64,000 bases of DNA from contig JAYQSI010000016.1 in assembly GCA_038146785.1 (NCBI GenBank), forward strand, positions 186,001 through 250,000, read 5' to 3'. Below are positions 1-8,174 of this stretch, piece by piece. The DNA comes from VMDJ01 sp038146785 (GTDB taxonomy: Bacteria > Pseudomonadota > Gammaproteobacteria > Chromatiales > Chromatiaceae). The notes under the pieces were generated by a model. That model did no database searches, was not told the origin of the DNA, and was given only the letters and a program-made list of their open reading frames with translations. A program made the translations under genes and the position numbers. The number at the start of each line of letters is the position of its first letter. The stretch's first letter is position 1.

Positions 1-51
1 ACTGGTGCAGTTAACCTAAACGATATCGGACTGATCATCTCAACCCTATAA
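1..51 (+). CDS. 3' end of an unidentified CDS (cut by window edge)
   Basis: Frame 1 is open from the first base to a TAA at 49-51 and encodes 16 residues ending NDIGLIISTL. hemJ starts 13 bases later on the same strand, which is the spacing expected inside an operon. The fragment is too short to assign to a family, and it could also be a chance open frame. Confidence 0.3.
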   Translation, partial: TGAVNLNDIGLIISTL

Positions 52-63
52 CAAGGCAAGACT

Positions 64-486
64 ATGTGGTTAAAAGCTTGGCATCTCATCGGCATGGTGA
101 CTTGGTTCGCCGGACTGTTTTACCTTCCACGTTTATTTGTCTATCACGCCATGAGTGATGATGCGGTTTCAAACGAGCGCTTCAAAATCATGGAACGTAA
201 ATTGTTTTACGGCATCACCACACCCGGTGGCATCTTTACGCTCGTGTTTGGCTTTTGGATGCTCGCTGATTACGGTTGGGCAGCCTTTGGTGGCCAGTTA
301 TGGCTGACGATAAAACTTATTCTTATAGCCTTTCTCGTGATCTACCACATCTACTGTGGTGCACTCGTTAAAGCCTTTAAAGAAGATCGCAACACAAAAT
401 CACATGTTTGGTATCGGTGGTTTAACGAAGCACCAGTGTTGGTACTGGTTGCGATAATATTACTCGCGGTTTTAAAACCGATTTAA
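64..486 (+). CDS. hemJ: HemJ-type protoporphyrinogen IX oxidase
   Basis: Inner-membrane protein of 140 residues that oxidises protoporphyrinogen IX to protoporphyrin IX, the penultimate step of haem synthesis. The family signature is clear: WHLIGMVTWFAGLFYLPRLF near the N-terminus with the conserved His of the first helix, about four hydrophobic segments, and the conserved Lys in LTIKLIL. The length is typical of HemJ. AAGG at 53-56 precedes the ATG at 7 bases. HemJ replaces HemG/HemY in many proteobacteria and fits the presence of hemL at 3.1 kb. The DsrE-like gene follows after 16 bases and may be co-transcribed. Confidence 0.93.
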   Translation: MWLKAWHLIGMVTWFAGLFYLPRLFVYHAMSDDAVSNERFKIMERKLFYGITTPGGIFTLVFGFWMLADYGWAAFGGQLWLTIKLILIAFLVIYHIYCGALVKAFKEDRNTKSHVWYRWFNEAPVLVLVAIILLAVLKPI

Positions 487-502
487 CCCCAAAGGAAAAA
501 CA

Positions 503-937
503 ATGAAAAAAATCACTCAACTTTTTGCACTCGCACTGTGTTTGCTTTTGCCCTTTAGCGCAATCGCAGATAACCATGGCGGTAAAGCACATAAACTTGT
601 TATTCAAGTCAGCACTAACGATCCGCAAACGCAAAAAATCGCACTTAACAATGCTGTTAATGCGCAAAAAGATATCGGCATGGATAACATCGATATCGAA
701 ATCGTTGCTTACGGCCCAGGCTTATCTGTGATGACTGCACAAAGCCCAGAAGCAAAACGCGTTTCAAGCTTGGCACAACAAGGCATCACCTTTAGCGCCT
801 GTAACAACACCATGAAGAAGATGGCTAAGAAGTCTGGCAAGATGCCAGTACTTGCTGACGGTGTCGGCATCGTTCCAGCTGGCGTTATTCGCATCATGGA
901 ACTTCAAGAAAAAGGTTACGCCTACATACGCCCATAA
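503..937 (+). CDS. Periplasmic DsrE/DsrF-family protein
   Basis: A 144-residue protein with a classical signal peptide: MKK, a hydrophobic run to about residue 20, and probable cleavage after SAIA. The mature part has the DsrE-like fold pattern, with a beta strand KLVIQVS, then NNAVNAQKDIG, IDIEIVAYGPGL and ITFSACNNTMKK. The single Cys in SACNNT is the position conserved in DsrE/TusD relatives. Cytoplasmic members relay sulfur, but the exported single-domain members have no settled function. AAAGGA lies 7 bases before the ATG. A strong terminator follows the stop codon. Confidence 0.85.
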   Translation: MKKITQLFALALCLLLPFSAIADNHGGKAHKLVIQVSTNDPQTQKIALNNAVNAQKDIGMDNIDIEIVAYGPGLSVMTAQSPEAKRVSSLAQQGITFSACNNTMKKMAKKSGKMPVLADGVGIVPAGVIRIMELQEKGYAYIRP

Positions 938-948
938 TCTAAGGGCAC

Positions 949-977
949 AAAAAAGCCGCTCAGTGAGCGGCTTTTTT
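949..977. terminator. Bidirectional intrinsic terminator
   Basis: A perfect 7-bp GC-rich stem (GCCGCTC / GAGCGGC) with an AGT loop is flanked by six A on the left and six T on the right. It can therefore stop transcripts on both strands: the dsrE-like gene from the left and the A-type carrier gene from the right. Confidence 0.92.
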
Positions 978-998
978 ATTTTGTGCGATTCGTAAGAA

Positions 999-1358
999 TT
1001 ACGAACAACCACCTTGTGAGCCACAAGTGCCACAACCGCCGCCACCTTGAGGGGCTAAGTTGTTAAACACGAAGCGTGCATCGTTATCTTCACCAACGAA
1101 GTCGATCTCAACGCCACGAATGTGCTCTAGGGTTGCTGGATCAACAATCACTTTCAAACCATCGTACTCACGCACCATGTCTTCAGGATTGAGTTGATCA
1201 GAGAAAGTCATACCAAAGCTCACGCCACTACAACCACCTGGGGTTGCGAAGACACGAACGCCAGCAATGTTCTCTTCTACTTGACCCATCAGCTCAGCCA
1301 TTTTGGTCTGCGCGCTGCCGGTCAAAGCTACTTCAGCATCTGTTAAAACTGCAGTCAT
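999..1358 (-). CDS. erpA: A-type iron-sulfur cluster carrier (ErpA/IscA family)
   Basis: A 119-residue HesB/IscA-fold protein that delivers Fe-S clusters to apo-proteins. The first cluster ligand is Cys43 in TPGGCSGVSFG, the classic motif. The C-terminal ligands normally form CxC (CGCGSSF), but here the tail reads GGGGCGTCGSQGGCS, giving Cys109, Cys112 and Cys118, so CxxC plus one extra Cys. Overall similarity is closest to ErpA, but the altered tail makes the subfamily less certain than the fold. The gene is single and shares the bidirectional terminator with the dsrE-like gene. Confidence 0.85.
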   Translation of the reverse strand: MTAVLTDAEVALTGSAQTKMAELMGQVEENIAGVRVFATPGGCSGVSFGMTFSDQLNPEDMVREYDGLKVIVDPATLEHIRGVEIDFVGEDNDARFVFNNLAPQGGGGCGTCGSQGGCS

Positions 1359-1427
1359 TTTTCACCACCTTAAAAAATCGATAACGTATTTTAGCATTTC
1401 TACCTGAAAACTTCGCTACCTTGTCCA

Positions 1428-1592
1428 TTAAATAGCAATCATTTCAAAGTCTTGCTTGCTCACACCGCACTCCGGGCAGGTCCAATCATCGGGCACATCG
1501 GCCCAATCTGTACCCGGCGCAATGCCGTGATCGGGATCACCAATGGCGGGATCGTAGATGTAGCCGCACACGACACACAGGTAAGTTTTCAT
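1428..1592 (-). CDS. Rubredoxin
   Basis: A 54-residue electron carrier with one iron bound by four Cys: C6-x2-C9 (CVVCGYIYDP) and C39-x2-C42 (CPECG). The aromatic and glycine positions of classical rubredoxins are intact. I chose the ATG at 1592 because GGAG sits 6 bases upstream. A longer frame to 1685 adds 31 unrelated residues and would overlap thiD. The gene is divergent from thiD. The redox partner is not in the window. Confidence 0.92.
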   Translation of the reverse strand: MKTYLCVVCGYIYDPAIGDPDHGIAPGTDWADVPDDWTCPECGVSKQDFEMIAI

Positions 1593-1683
1593 TTTTACTC
1601 CAAAATTTTTGCCTAGTTTGCCAGAGACAAAGCCTGCCTCAACATCATGAAACATAGGCATTTCCGCCTGATACCATGCGCAC

Positions 1684-2454
1684 ATGCAAACAACTCCTCA
1701 CATTCTGGTTATCGGCGGTCACGACCCAAGCGGCGGCGCCGGTATTCAGGCGGATATCGAGACAGGCGTAGCCCTTGGCTGCCGCGTATTTTCGCTCGTC
1801 ACCTGCCTGACCTCTCAGAACACCCAGAATGTGTATGCCGTTTCTCCGCAATCTGTTGATGCCTTGGCAGATCAATTCGAGCGACTGATCAACGATGTCC
1901 AGATTGATGCCATCAAAATTGGACTGCTCGGTGATCTGGCGATTGCGCAATGGCTTGTACCTCGCTTGATCGATTTGAAACGTCCCGTGACTTTGGATCC
2001 GGTATTGCGTGCAGGCGGCGGTGAATCGCTCAGCAACCAGGCACTGATTGATCACCTCAAAACAGATTGGCTACCTTGGCTAACCTGCCTCACGCCGAAT
2101 CGTGCTGAGGCAAGAGCACTTAGCGATTGCGATGACATGTCAGAAGCGGGAAAGGCATTAATCAATGCGGGCACACAGCATGTGCTGATTACCGGCGCAG
2201 ATGAAGCTAACGATGACATGGTGCACAACACACTCTTTACACGTGATCAGCATCAGCAATACGAATGGCCAAGATTACCGCATACCTATCATGGCTCTGG
2301 CTGCACCTTAGCCACTGCGCTTACCTGTGAGCTCGCAAAGACTGGCGATATCTTAGATGCCGCACAACAAGCACAAGCTTTTACCTGGGGAGCACTTTCT
2401 CGCGGTGAACAGGTGAGCGACGGTCAACATCTACCGAACAGGCGCTTGTCATGA
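1684..2454 (+). CDS. thiD: Hydroxymethylpyrimidine / phosphomethylpyrimidine kinase
   Basis: ThiD phosphorylates HMP and then HMP-P to give HMP-PP for thiamine synthesis. The ribokinase-like fold is evident from GGHDPSGGAGIQAD at residues 11-24 and the anion hole and catalytic region HGSGCTLA at 203-210. The length of 256 residues is normal. The stop codon overlaps the thiE start (ATGA at 2451-2454), so the two are translationally coupled. I found no TPP riboswitch signature in the short region upstream. Confidence 0.95.
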   Translation: MQTTPHILVIGGHDPSGGAGIQADIETGVALGCRVFSLVTCLTSQNTQNVYAVSPQSVDALADQFERLINDVQIDAIKIGLLGDLAIAQWLVPRLIDLKRPVTLDPVLRAGGGESLSNQALIDHLKTDWLPWLTCLTPNRAEARALSDCDDMSEAGKALINAGTQHVLITGADEANDDMVHNTLFTRDQHQQYEWPRLPHTYHGSGCTLATALTCELAKTGDILDAAQQAQAFTWGALSRGEQVSDGQHLPNRRLS

Positions 2455-3073
2455 TGCGTGACTGGCGCGGCTTGTATGCCATCACCGACAGCCGCTTTAA
2501 AGGCGACGATATCGCGCAGCAAGTGCTCAAAGCGATTCGAGGTGGTGCTCGCATCATTCAATATCGAGATAAATCGGATGATGCTGCGTTGCGACTGAAA
2601 GAAGCCACTGCCATCGCAGAGGTCTGCAAAACCAACGACGTCATTTTTATTGTGAATGATGATATCGAGCTTGCCAAAGCCGTGAATGCGGATGGCGTGC
2701 ATCTCGGCCACACCGATGCATCGTTTGAAAAGGCGCGCGACTGTTAGGCGAAGACGCCGCCATTGGCGTCTCATGCTATGCCGATATTGATCGCGCAAAA
2801 GCTGCACAATCATTAGGTGCCAGCTATGTCGCCTTTGGTCGCTTTTTTAATTCCAGCACCAAACCGAACGCACCTGCCGTAAGCCTTGACGTATTGGTCG
2901 AGGCAAAGAAACAGCTCAATGTCCCTGTGGTTGCGATTGGCGGTATTACCCAAGACAATGGCGCCCCCCTGATTAATTCAGGCGCCGATATGTTGGCAGT
3001 GGTGAATGGCGTGTTTGGCGCACCCGATATCACCCTTGCCGCACAATCAATCTGCAACCTCTTCGATGCTTGA
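2451..3073 (+). CDS. thiE: Thiamine-phosphate synthase, frame disrupted by one base
   Basis: ThiE joins HMP-PP and thiazole phosphate. Residues 1-95 (LYAITDSR, IQYRDK, VNDDIELA, DGVHLGH) are in one frame that stops at 2747. From CTG at 2741 the next frame continues with LLGEDAAIGVSCY, YVAFGRFF, PVVAIGGI and ends at TGA 3071-3073. One missing base near 2740 reconciles both parts into a normal ThiE of about 207 residues. Both halves are well conserved, so a recent mutation or sequencing deletion is more likely than old decay. It lies between thiD and hemL in one operon. Confidence 0.88.
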
Positions 3074-3084
3074 TGGAGAACAGC

Positions 3085-4362
3085 ATGACCGCACAAAATC
3101 GTTTTGAAAAAGCCCAGAAGCACATCCCAGGTGGTGTGAACTCACCCGTACGTGCCTTTAAAGGTGTCGGTGGTGATCCGGTTTTTGTTGATCATGCGAA
3201 AGGCGCTTACTTCACCGATCCTGATGGCAAGCGTTACATCGACTATGTCGGCTCATGGGGTCCGATGATTTTAGGTCACGCACATGATGAAGTGATCGAA
3301 GCGGTTCGCGAAGCAGCACTGCGTGGTTTGTCATTTGGCGCACCAACCGAAATGGAAACCACCATGGCAGACATGATCTGCGAGATCGTCCCAAGCATGG
3401 ACATGGTGCGTATGACCTCTTCGGGCACCGAAGCCACTATGTCAGCGATTCGTTTGGCTCGCGGTTTTACTGGTCGCGACAAGATCGTGAAGTTTGAAGG
3501 TTGTTATCACGGTCACTCAGATTCTTTACTGGTTAAAGCAGGCTCTGGCGCACTGACCTTAGGTGAGCCGTCATCACCTGGTGTACCTGCTGCATTAGCT
3601 GAGCACACCATTACTTTGAACTACAACGATGCTGATCAAGTGCGTGAAACCTTCTCGCAGATCGGTGATCAGATTGCCTGCATCATTGTTGAGCCGGTTG
3701 CTGGCAACATGAACTGCATTCCACCGGTTGAAGGCTTCCTCGAAACCTTGCGCGCGGTTTGTGATGAATACAAAAGCGTGTTGATCTTTGATGAAGTTAT
3801 GACCGGCTTCCGCGTAGCACTTGGCGGCGCACAAGCCATGTATGGCGTTAAGCCTGATCTCACCACCCTCGGCAAGATCATTGGTGGCGGCATGCCAGTC
3901 GGTGCTTTTGGTGGTCGTCGCGACATCATGGAACACATCGCACCGTTAGGCCCTGTTTATCAGGCAGGCACCTTGTCAGGTAACCCTGTTGCGATGGCAG
4001 CTGGTTTAAAAACACTCGAGCTACTCAGCGCTGAAGGTTTCCATGCGCAACTCTCTGCCAAGGTCGAGACACTCGTTAACGGCATGATGAGCGAAGCTAA
4101 GTCAGCCGGCATCCCGATGACAGAGAACCATGCGGGCGGCATGTTTGGTTTGTTCTTCACCGATGCAGCAAAAGTCACTAACTTTGCTGAGACCACCGCT
4201 TGCGATCAAGAGCGCTTTAAGAAGTTCTTCCACGGCATGTTGAACGAAGGTGTTTATCTCGCACCATCAGCGTATGAAGCCGGCTTTGTGTCTATTGCGC
4301 ACACCGATGAAGACCTCAACAACAGCATTGAAGCTGCAGCGAAAGTCTTTAAAACACTTTGA
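3085..4362 (+). CDS. hemL: Glutamate-1-semialdehyde 2,1-aminomutase
   Basis: A PLP enzyme of 425 residues that converts glutamate-1-semialdehyde to 5-aminolevulinate, the entry to tetrapyrroles by the C5 route. Diagnostic motifs are IPGGVNSPVRAF at the N-terminus, SSGTEATMSAIRLAR, CYHGHSD, FDEVMTGFR and the PLP lysine in TLGKIIGGGMPVGA (about residue 265). I start at ATG 3085, with GGAG 6 bases upstream. TTG 3070 and ATG 3073 overlap the thiE stop and lack a site. The dedA gene begins inside its stop codon. Confidence 0.96.
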   Translation: MTAQNRFEKAQKHIPGGVNSPVRAFKGVGGDPVFVDHAKGAYFTDPDGKRYIDYVGSWGPMILGHAHDEVIEAVREAALRGLSFGAPTEMETTMADMICEIVPSMDMVRMTSSGTEATMSAIRLARGFTGRDKIVKFEGCYHGHSDSLLVKAGSGALTLGEPSSPGVPAALAEHTITLNYNDADQVRETFSQIGDQIACIIVEPVAGNMNCIPPVEGFLETLRAVCDEYKSVLIFDEVMTGFRVALGGAQAMYGVKPDLTTLGKIIGGGMPVGAFGGRRDIMEHIAPLGPVYQAGTLSGNPVAMAAGLKTLELLSAEGFHAQLSAKVETLVNGMMSEAKSAGIPMTENHAGGMFGLFFTDAAKVTNFAETTACDQERFKKFFHGMLNEGVYLAPSAYEAGFVSIAHTDEDLNNSIEAAAKVFKTL

Positions 4363-4955
4363 CCGAAGTTTTCGATCAACTCCTCGTTTGGATCAACACT
4401 CACCCGCAACATGCGGGTTGGGTGATCTTTCTCATCGCACTCGCTGAATCTCTCGCCATCGTTGGCATTCTTGTGCCAGGCGTGGTGATCTTATTAGGTG
4501 CCGGCACATTGATTGGCAATGGCACCTTAGACTTTTGGCCCATGATGGCGTGGGCAGTTGCCGGCGCGATTATCGGTGATGCGATTAGCTTTCAACTCGG
4601 TCGACATTTTGAGAGCGCATCGAAACATCTTTCATGGTTTGAAAAACATCCCGAGCATTTAGAAAAGGGACATGCCTTCTTTGAAAAATGGGGCGAGCTC
4701 AGCGTGATCATTGGTCGCTTCTTTGGCCCGATCCGCGCCATCATTCCGCTTATTGCGGGCCTGATGGGTATGAAGCCTGCACGCTTTTATGCCGCGAATA
4801 TTTTTTCTGCCCTACTCTGGGCACCTGCTTATTTAGCACCCGGCATTGTTTTAGGCTCTTTGATCGATCAAGGTGATCTTGGCACTTGGCTTAGCGCAGC
4901 ACTCGCGTTATTCATTGGTATCGGTGTTATCGCGCTGATTAAATCAAAGCGCTAA
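4359..4955 (+). CDS. DedA-family membrane protein
   Basis: A 198-residue integral membrane protein. DedA (SNARE-associated/VTT) features are ESLAIVGILVPGVVILLGAG, GDAISFQLGRHF and the conserved FGRFxGPxRAxxPxxAG pattern seen as GRFFGPIRAIIPLIAGL. Family members are undecaprenyl-phosphate or phospholipid flippase candidates needed for envelope homeostasis. The start is a TTG whose last two bases overlap the hemL TGA (TTGA), implying coupling. It ends back-to-back with ubiX. Confidence 0.88.
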   Translation: MTEVFDQLLVWINTHPQHAGWVIFLIALAESLAIVGILVPGVVILLGAGTLIGNGTLDFWPMMAWAVAGAIIGDAISFQLGRHFESASKHLSWFEKHPEHLEKGHAFFEKWGELSVIIGRFFGPIRAIIPLIAGLMGMKPARFYAANIFSALLWAPAYLAPGIVLGSLIDQGDLGTWLSAALALFIGIGVIALIKSKR

Positions 4956-5558
4956 TCACTCACCCCAACGTGCGCCTAAATTATGTGGCACGTTCAAATG
5001 ATCCAAGATACGCGAGACCATGAAGTCGACAATCTCATCAATGGTCGTTGGTTTGAAATAAAAACCTGGGTTAGCCGGCATGATCACCGCACCTGCTTGT
5101 GACAAGGTGAGCATGTTCTGTAAATGAATACTTGAGAAAGGCGTTTCTCGCACGAGCAAGATCAATTTACGTTTTTCTTTCAGAGCGACATCCGCCGCGC
5201 GATCAATCAAGTCATCACAGATACCATTCGCAATAGTCGCTAAGGTGCCTGTAGTACAAGGACACACCACCACCGCTTCAGGTGGGTTACTGCCACTAGC
5301 AACGGGCGCTGTCCATTGCTGACGACCAAACACCTGCAACTGCTGATCAGTCACACCAAAATGTTCGCAAAAGAACTTCTGCATCTCGCTGGTGTTACCC
5401 GGCACCTTCAAGTCAGTTTCCATATTTAAGACAACCTGACCTGCCTGCGAGCACATCAACTGCACTGTGCGCCCTGCCGCCAACAATTGCTCAATCAAAC
5501 GCAATGGATATTGCGCGCCTGAAGCACCGGTAATCGCAACTGCTATCGCATCACTCAT
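4956..5558 (-). CDS. ubiX: Flavin prenyltransferase UbiX
   Basis: UbiX makes the prenylated FMN cofactor used by the UbiD decarboxylase in ubiquinone synthesis. Typical motifs are AITGASGAQYPLRL at the N-terminus (FMN binding), CPCTTGTLATIANGICDDLIDRA, and LLVRETPFSSIHLQNM with the conserved Arg-Glu-Thr-Pro. The length of 200 residues is normal. It starts 4 bases after the mpl stop, so mpl-ubiX form one minus-strand operon. Confidence 0.95.
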   Translation of the reverse strand: MSDAIAVAITGASGAQYPLRLIEQLLAAGRTVQLMCSQAGQVVLNMETDLKVPGNTSEMQKFFCEHFGVTDQQLQVFGRQQWTAPVASGSNPPEAVVVCPCTTGTLATIANGICDDLIDRAADVALKEKRKLILLVRETPFSSIHLQNMLTLSQAGAVIMPANPGFYFKPTTIDEIVDFMVSRILDHLNVPHNLGARWGE

Positions 5559-5562
5559 ACTC

Positions 5563-6915
5563 TTAACTCTCTGCTAACGCATCCAAGATACGTTGATGAA
5601 TATTTTCAAACCCACCGTTACTCATCACCAACACATGTTGATCAGCGGTGGCCGTTTGCGCGATACGATCAACGATCGCTTGGGTTTCGTGGGCAACGGT
5701 TAATTTATCACCTAAACCCGACAGCACACCTTCAGCGTCCCAGTTCAACGTGCTTGGCGCATAAACTAACACCTCGTCAGCCGCTGCTAAGGAATCCACT
5801 AAGCGATCAGCAAGCACACCCATGCGCATCGTGTTCGAGCGCGGCTCAAGCACCGCAATAATCTTTTGCATTCCCACTTGCGCGCGTAAACCACGCAGGG
5901 TTTTATCAATCGCTGTTGGATGATGTGCAAAGTCATCAAATACACGCACACCTTTCTCAGTGCCGCGCAGCTCCATGCGCCGCTTAACATTCTCAAATTC
6001 AGCTAAGGCATTAATCGACACCACTGCCGGCACACCCGCATGACGCGCAGCCGCGATGGCTGCTAATGCATTCGATACATTGTGCTCGCCGGATAAAGCC
6101 CAACTCAGACGACCTTGCGACTCGCCTTTAAACAAAACATCAAATGCGGTGCCATCCAGATTTTCATTTGCGGTAGACCAGTCACCTTCGTCAAAGGTTT
6201 CTACCGGTGTCCAACAGCCTTTATCTAAGGTGTCATTGATTGCCTGATCATGCTTTGGCGAGACGATCAAACCACTCGATGGAATGGTGCGCACTAGGTG
6301 ATGGAATTGACGCTGAATGTCGGCAAGTGAATCAAAGATATCCGCGTGATCAAACTCCATGTTATTCAACACAGCCGTACGTGGATGGTAGTGAACAAAC
6401 TTTGAGCGCTTATCAAAGAAGGCCGTATCGTATTCGTCGGCTTCGACCACAAAGAAAGGCGCATCACCGGCACGTGCCGATAATCCAAAGTTAGCGGGAA
6501 CACCCCCGATCAAAAAACCTGGCTTCAGATTGGCGTACTCCAAGATCCACGCCAACATACTTGAGGTGGTTGTCTTGCCATGAGTACCTGCAACCGCGAG
6601 CACCCAGCGATCAGCCAGCACATGCTCCGCCAACCACTGCGGGCCTGAGGTGTACGGCATGCCTTTATCTAAGATCGCCTCGACACATGGATTACCGCGC
6701 GACATCGCATTACCCACGACAACGACATCAGGCTGTGGCTCAAGCTGAGAAGGATCGTAACCCTCGGTGAGGGTGATACCCGCCGCTTCAAGCTGTGTAC
6801 TCATGGGTGGATACACATTCGCATCAGAACCTGTCACCGTGTGACCCAGCTCTCGCGCAATCAATGCAATGCCACCCATAAAGGTGCCGCAGATACCCAG
6901 AATATGAACGTGCAC
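5563..6915 (-). CDS. mpl: UDP-N-acetylmuramate:L-Ala-gamma-D-Glu-mDAP ligase
   Basis: Mpl reattaches the tripeptide recovered from degraded murein to UDP-MurNAc, so it works downstream of AmpG-mediated muropeptide import (ampG is at 41.8 kb). The Mur ligase pattern is complete: ILGICGTFMGGIA at the N-terminus, ATP site AGTHGKTTTSS (109-119), FVVEADEYDTAFFDKRSKF and FDDFAHHPTAI. HILGICGTFMGG and HHPTAI distinguish Mpl from MurC. At 450 residues it is full length. It is divergent from rnd. Confidence 0.95.
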   Translation of the reverse strand: MHVHILGICGTFMGGIALIARELGHTVTGSDANVYPPMSTQLEAAGITLTEGYDPSQLEPQPDVVVVGNAMSRGNPCVEAILDKGMPYTSGPQWLAEHVLADRWVLAVAGTHGKTTTSSMLAWILEYANLKPGFLIGGVPANFGLSARAGDAPFFVVEADEYDTAFFDKRSKFVHYHPRTAVLNNMEFDHADIFDSLADIQRQFHHLVRTIPSSGLIVSPKHDQAINDTLDKGCWTPVETFDEGDWSTANENLDGTAFDVLFKGESQGRLSWALSGEHNVSNALAAIAAARHAGVPAVVSINALAEFENVKRRMELRGTEKGVRVFDDFAHHPTAIDKTLRGLRAQVGMQKIIAVLEPRSNTMRMGVLADRLVDSLAAADEVLVYAPSTLNWDAEGVLSGLGDKLTVAHETQAIVDRIAQTATADQHVLVMSNGGFENIHQRILDALAES

Positions 6916-7013
6916 GTCAACAACTCTTCAAAAATCGATAAAGCACTTTAACCGATCAAGCGACTAAAGCGTATCGGTGCTTAATGCTAAACTGCGCGCT
7001 CACTGTAGGAACT

Positions 7014-8174
7014 ATGATGCAAGAACGTTTTGTCGACACACCCGATGCACTGATTCAATTGTGCAACGACCTCAAAGGTAGCGAATGGCTCGCACTGGAT
7101 ACCGAATTTATCCGCGAGAAGACCTATTACCCCAAGCTTTGCCTTGTGCAGATCTGTAATGGTGAGATCGCTGCCTGTGTTGACCCAATCAAGCTCGACA
7201 ATATTCAGCCCCTACTCGACCTATTGTTTGATGGCAGCATCCTGAATGTCTTCCATGCTGCACGCCAAGATCTCGAAATCTTCTGGCACGACTACGGCAA
7301 GATTCCACTCCCCATCTTTGATACGCAGCCAGCTGCAGCCCTACTCGGTCATGGCGATCAAATTGGTTACGCCAATTTAGTCAAAGCTGTATTGGATGTT
7401 GATTTGGCGAAAGATCAATCGCGCACTGATTGGTCAGCGCGTCCTCTTGATGAGCAACAAATTCGTTACGCCCTCGATGATGTGGTGTATCTCGGTCAGC
7501 TGTATACCGAGATGCGCGGCAACCTATCAGACAAAGAACGTCTGCAATGGTTAGCCGCTGAGTTCGCTACCTTTGCTGATCCTGAAACCTACGAGCCGCC
7601 CACAGAAAATGCGTGGCAAAAGATCAAAGGTCGTCAGCACCTGCGTGGTCGTCAACTTGCCGTATTACAAGCACTCGCCCAATGGCGTGAGATCGAAGCG
7701 CGCTCGCGCGACCTACCGAAAAAATGGATGTTAAAAGATGATGTGATGGTAGAGCTTTGCCGTCGCATGCCAAAGAACACCGAAGCACTCGCCAAGGTGC
7801 GCGGTGTTGAAGCTGGCTTTGTCCGTCGCGAAGGTAAAACACTGGTTGACCTGATCACCCAAGCCGCTGATTCAGATAAAGAGAGTTGGCCAGTGGATAA
7901 CAAACGACCCACTCCACTTAAGCCACAACAAGAAGCGATGGTCGACATGATGAGCGCCGCATTGCGCTTACTGGCTGATAAGCACCAACTGTCTCCACAA
8001 GCGATTGCTACACATAAAGATCTGCAAAAATTAATTCGTGGCGAAAAAGATACCGTGCTCTTACAAGGCTGGCGTTATGCACTGGCGGGCAAACCATTAC
8101 AGCAGTTAGCCAATGGCGAAATCGAAATTCGTAACGTGAACGGTGAGCTAAAGCTCGAAGGCTTAACCGACTAA
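7014..8174 (+). CDS. rnd: Ribonuclease D
   Basis: A DEDD-family 3'-5' exonuclease that trims tRNA and other stable RNA precursors. The exonuclease motifs are LDTEFIREKTYYPKLCLVQI, NVFHAARQDLEIF and YALDDVVYLGQLY, followed by an HRDC-type helical region (GRQLAVLQALAQWRE). AGGA at 7007-7010 supports ATG 7014 or the adjacent ATG 7017. An upstream in-frame ATG at 6984 would add ten residues without a good site. The 3' end overlaps spoT by 12 bases, tail to tail. Confidence 0.93.
   Translation: MMQERFVDTPDALIQLCNDLKGSEWLALDTEFIREKTYYPKLCLVQICNGEIAACVDPIKLDNIQPLLDLLFDGSILNVFHAARQDLEIFWHDYGKIPLPIFDTQPAAALLGHGDQIGYANLVKAVLDVDLAKDQSRTDWSARPLDEQQIRYALDDVVYLGQLYTEMRGNLSDKERLQWLAAEFATFADPETYEPPTENAWQKIKGRQHLRGRQLAVLQALAQWREIEARSRDLPKKWMLKDDVMVELCRRMPKNTEALAKVRGVEAGFVRREGKTLVDLITQAADSDKESWPVDNKRPTPLKPQQEAMVDMMSAALRLLADKHQLSPQAIATHKDLQKLIRGEKDTVLLQGWRYALAGKPLQQLANGEIEIRNVNGELKLEGLTD

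Noticed and set aside
1593..1683. TPP riboswitch before thiDE
   Set aside because: The space before thiD is 91 bases and lacks the conserved THI-box motifs such as CUGAGA.
1593..1685. Extension of the rubredoxin frame upstream by 31 residues
   Set aside because: The extra residues do not resemble rubredoxin, overlap the thiD start, and the inner ATG has a good ribosome binding site.
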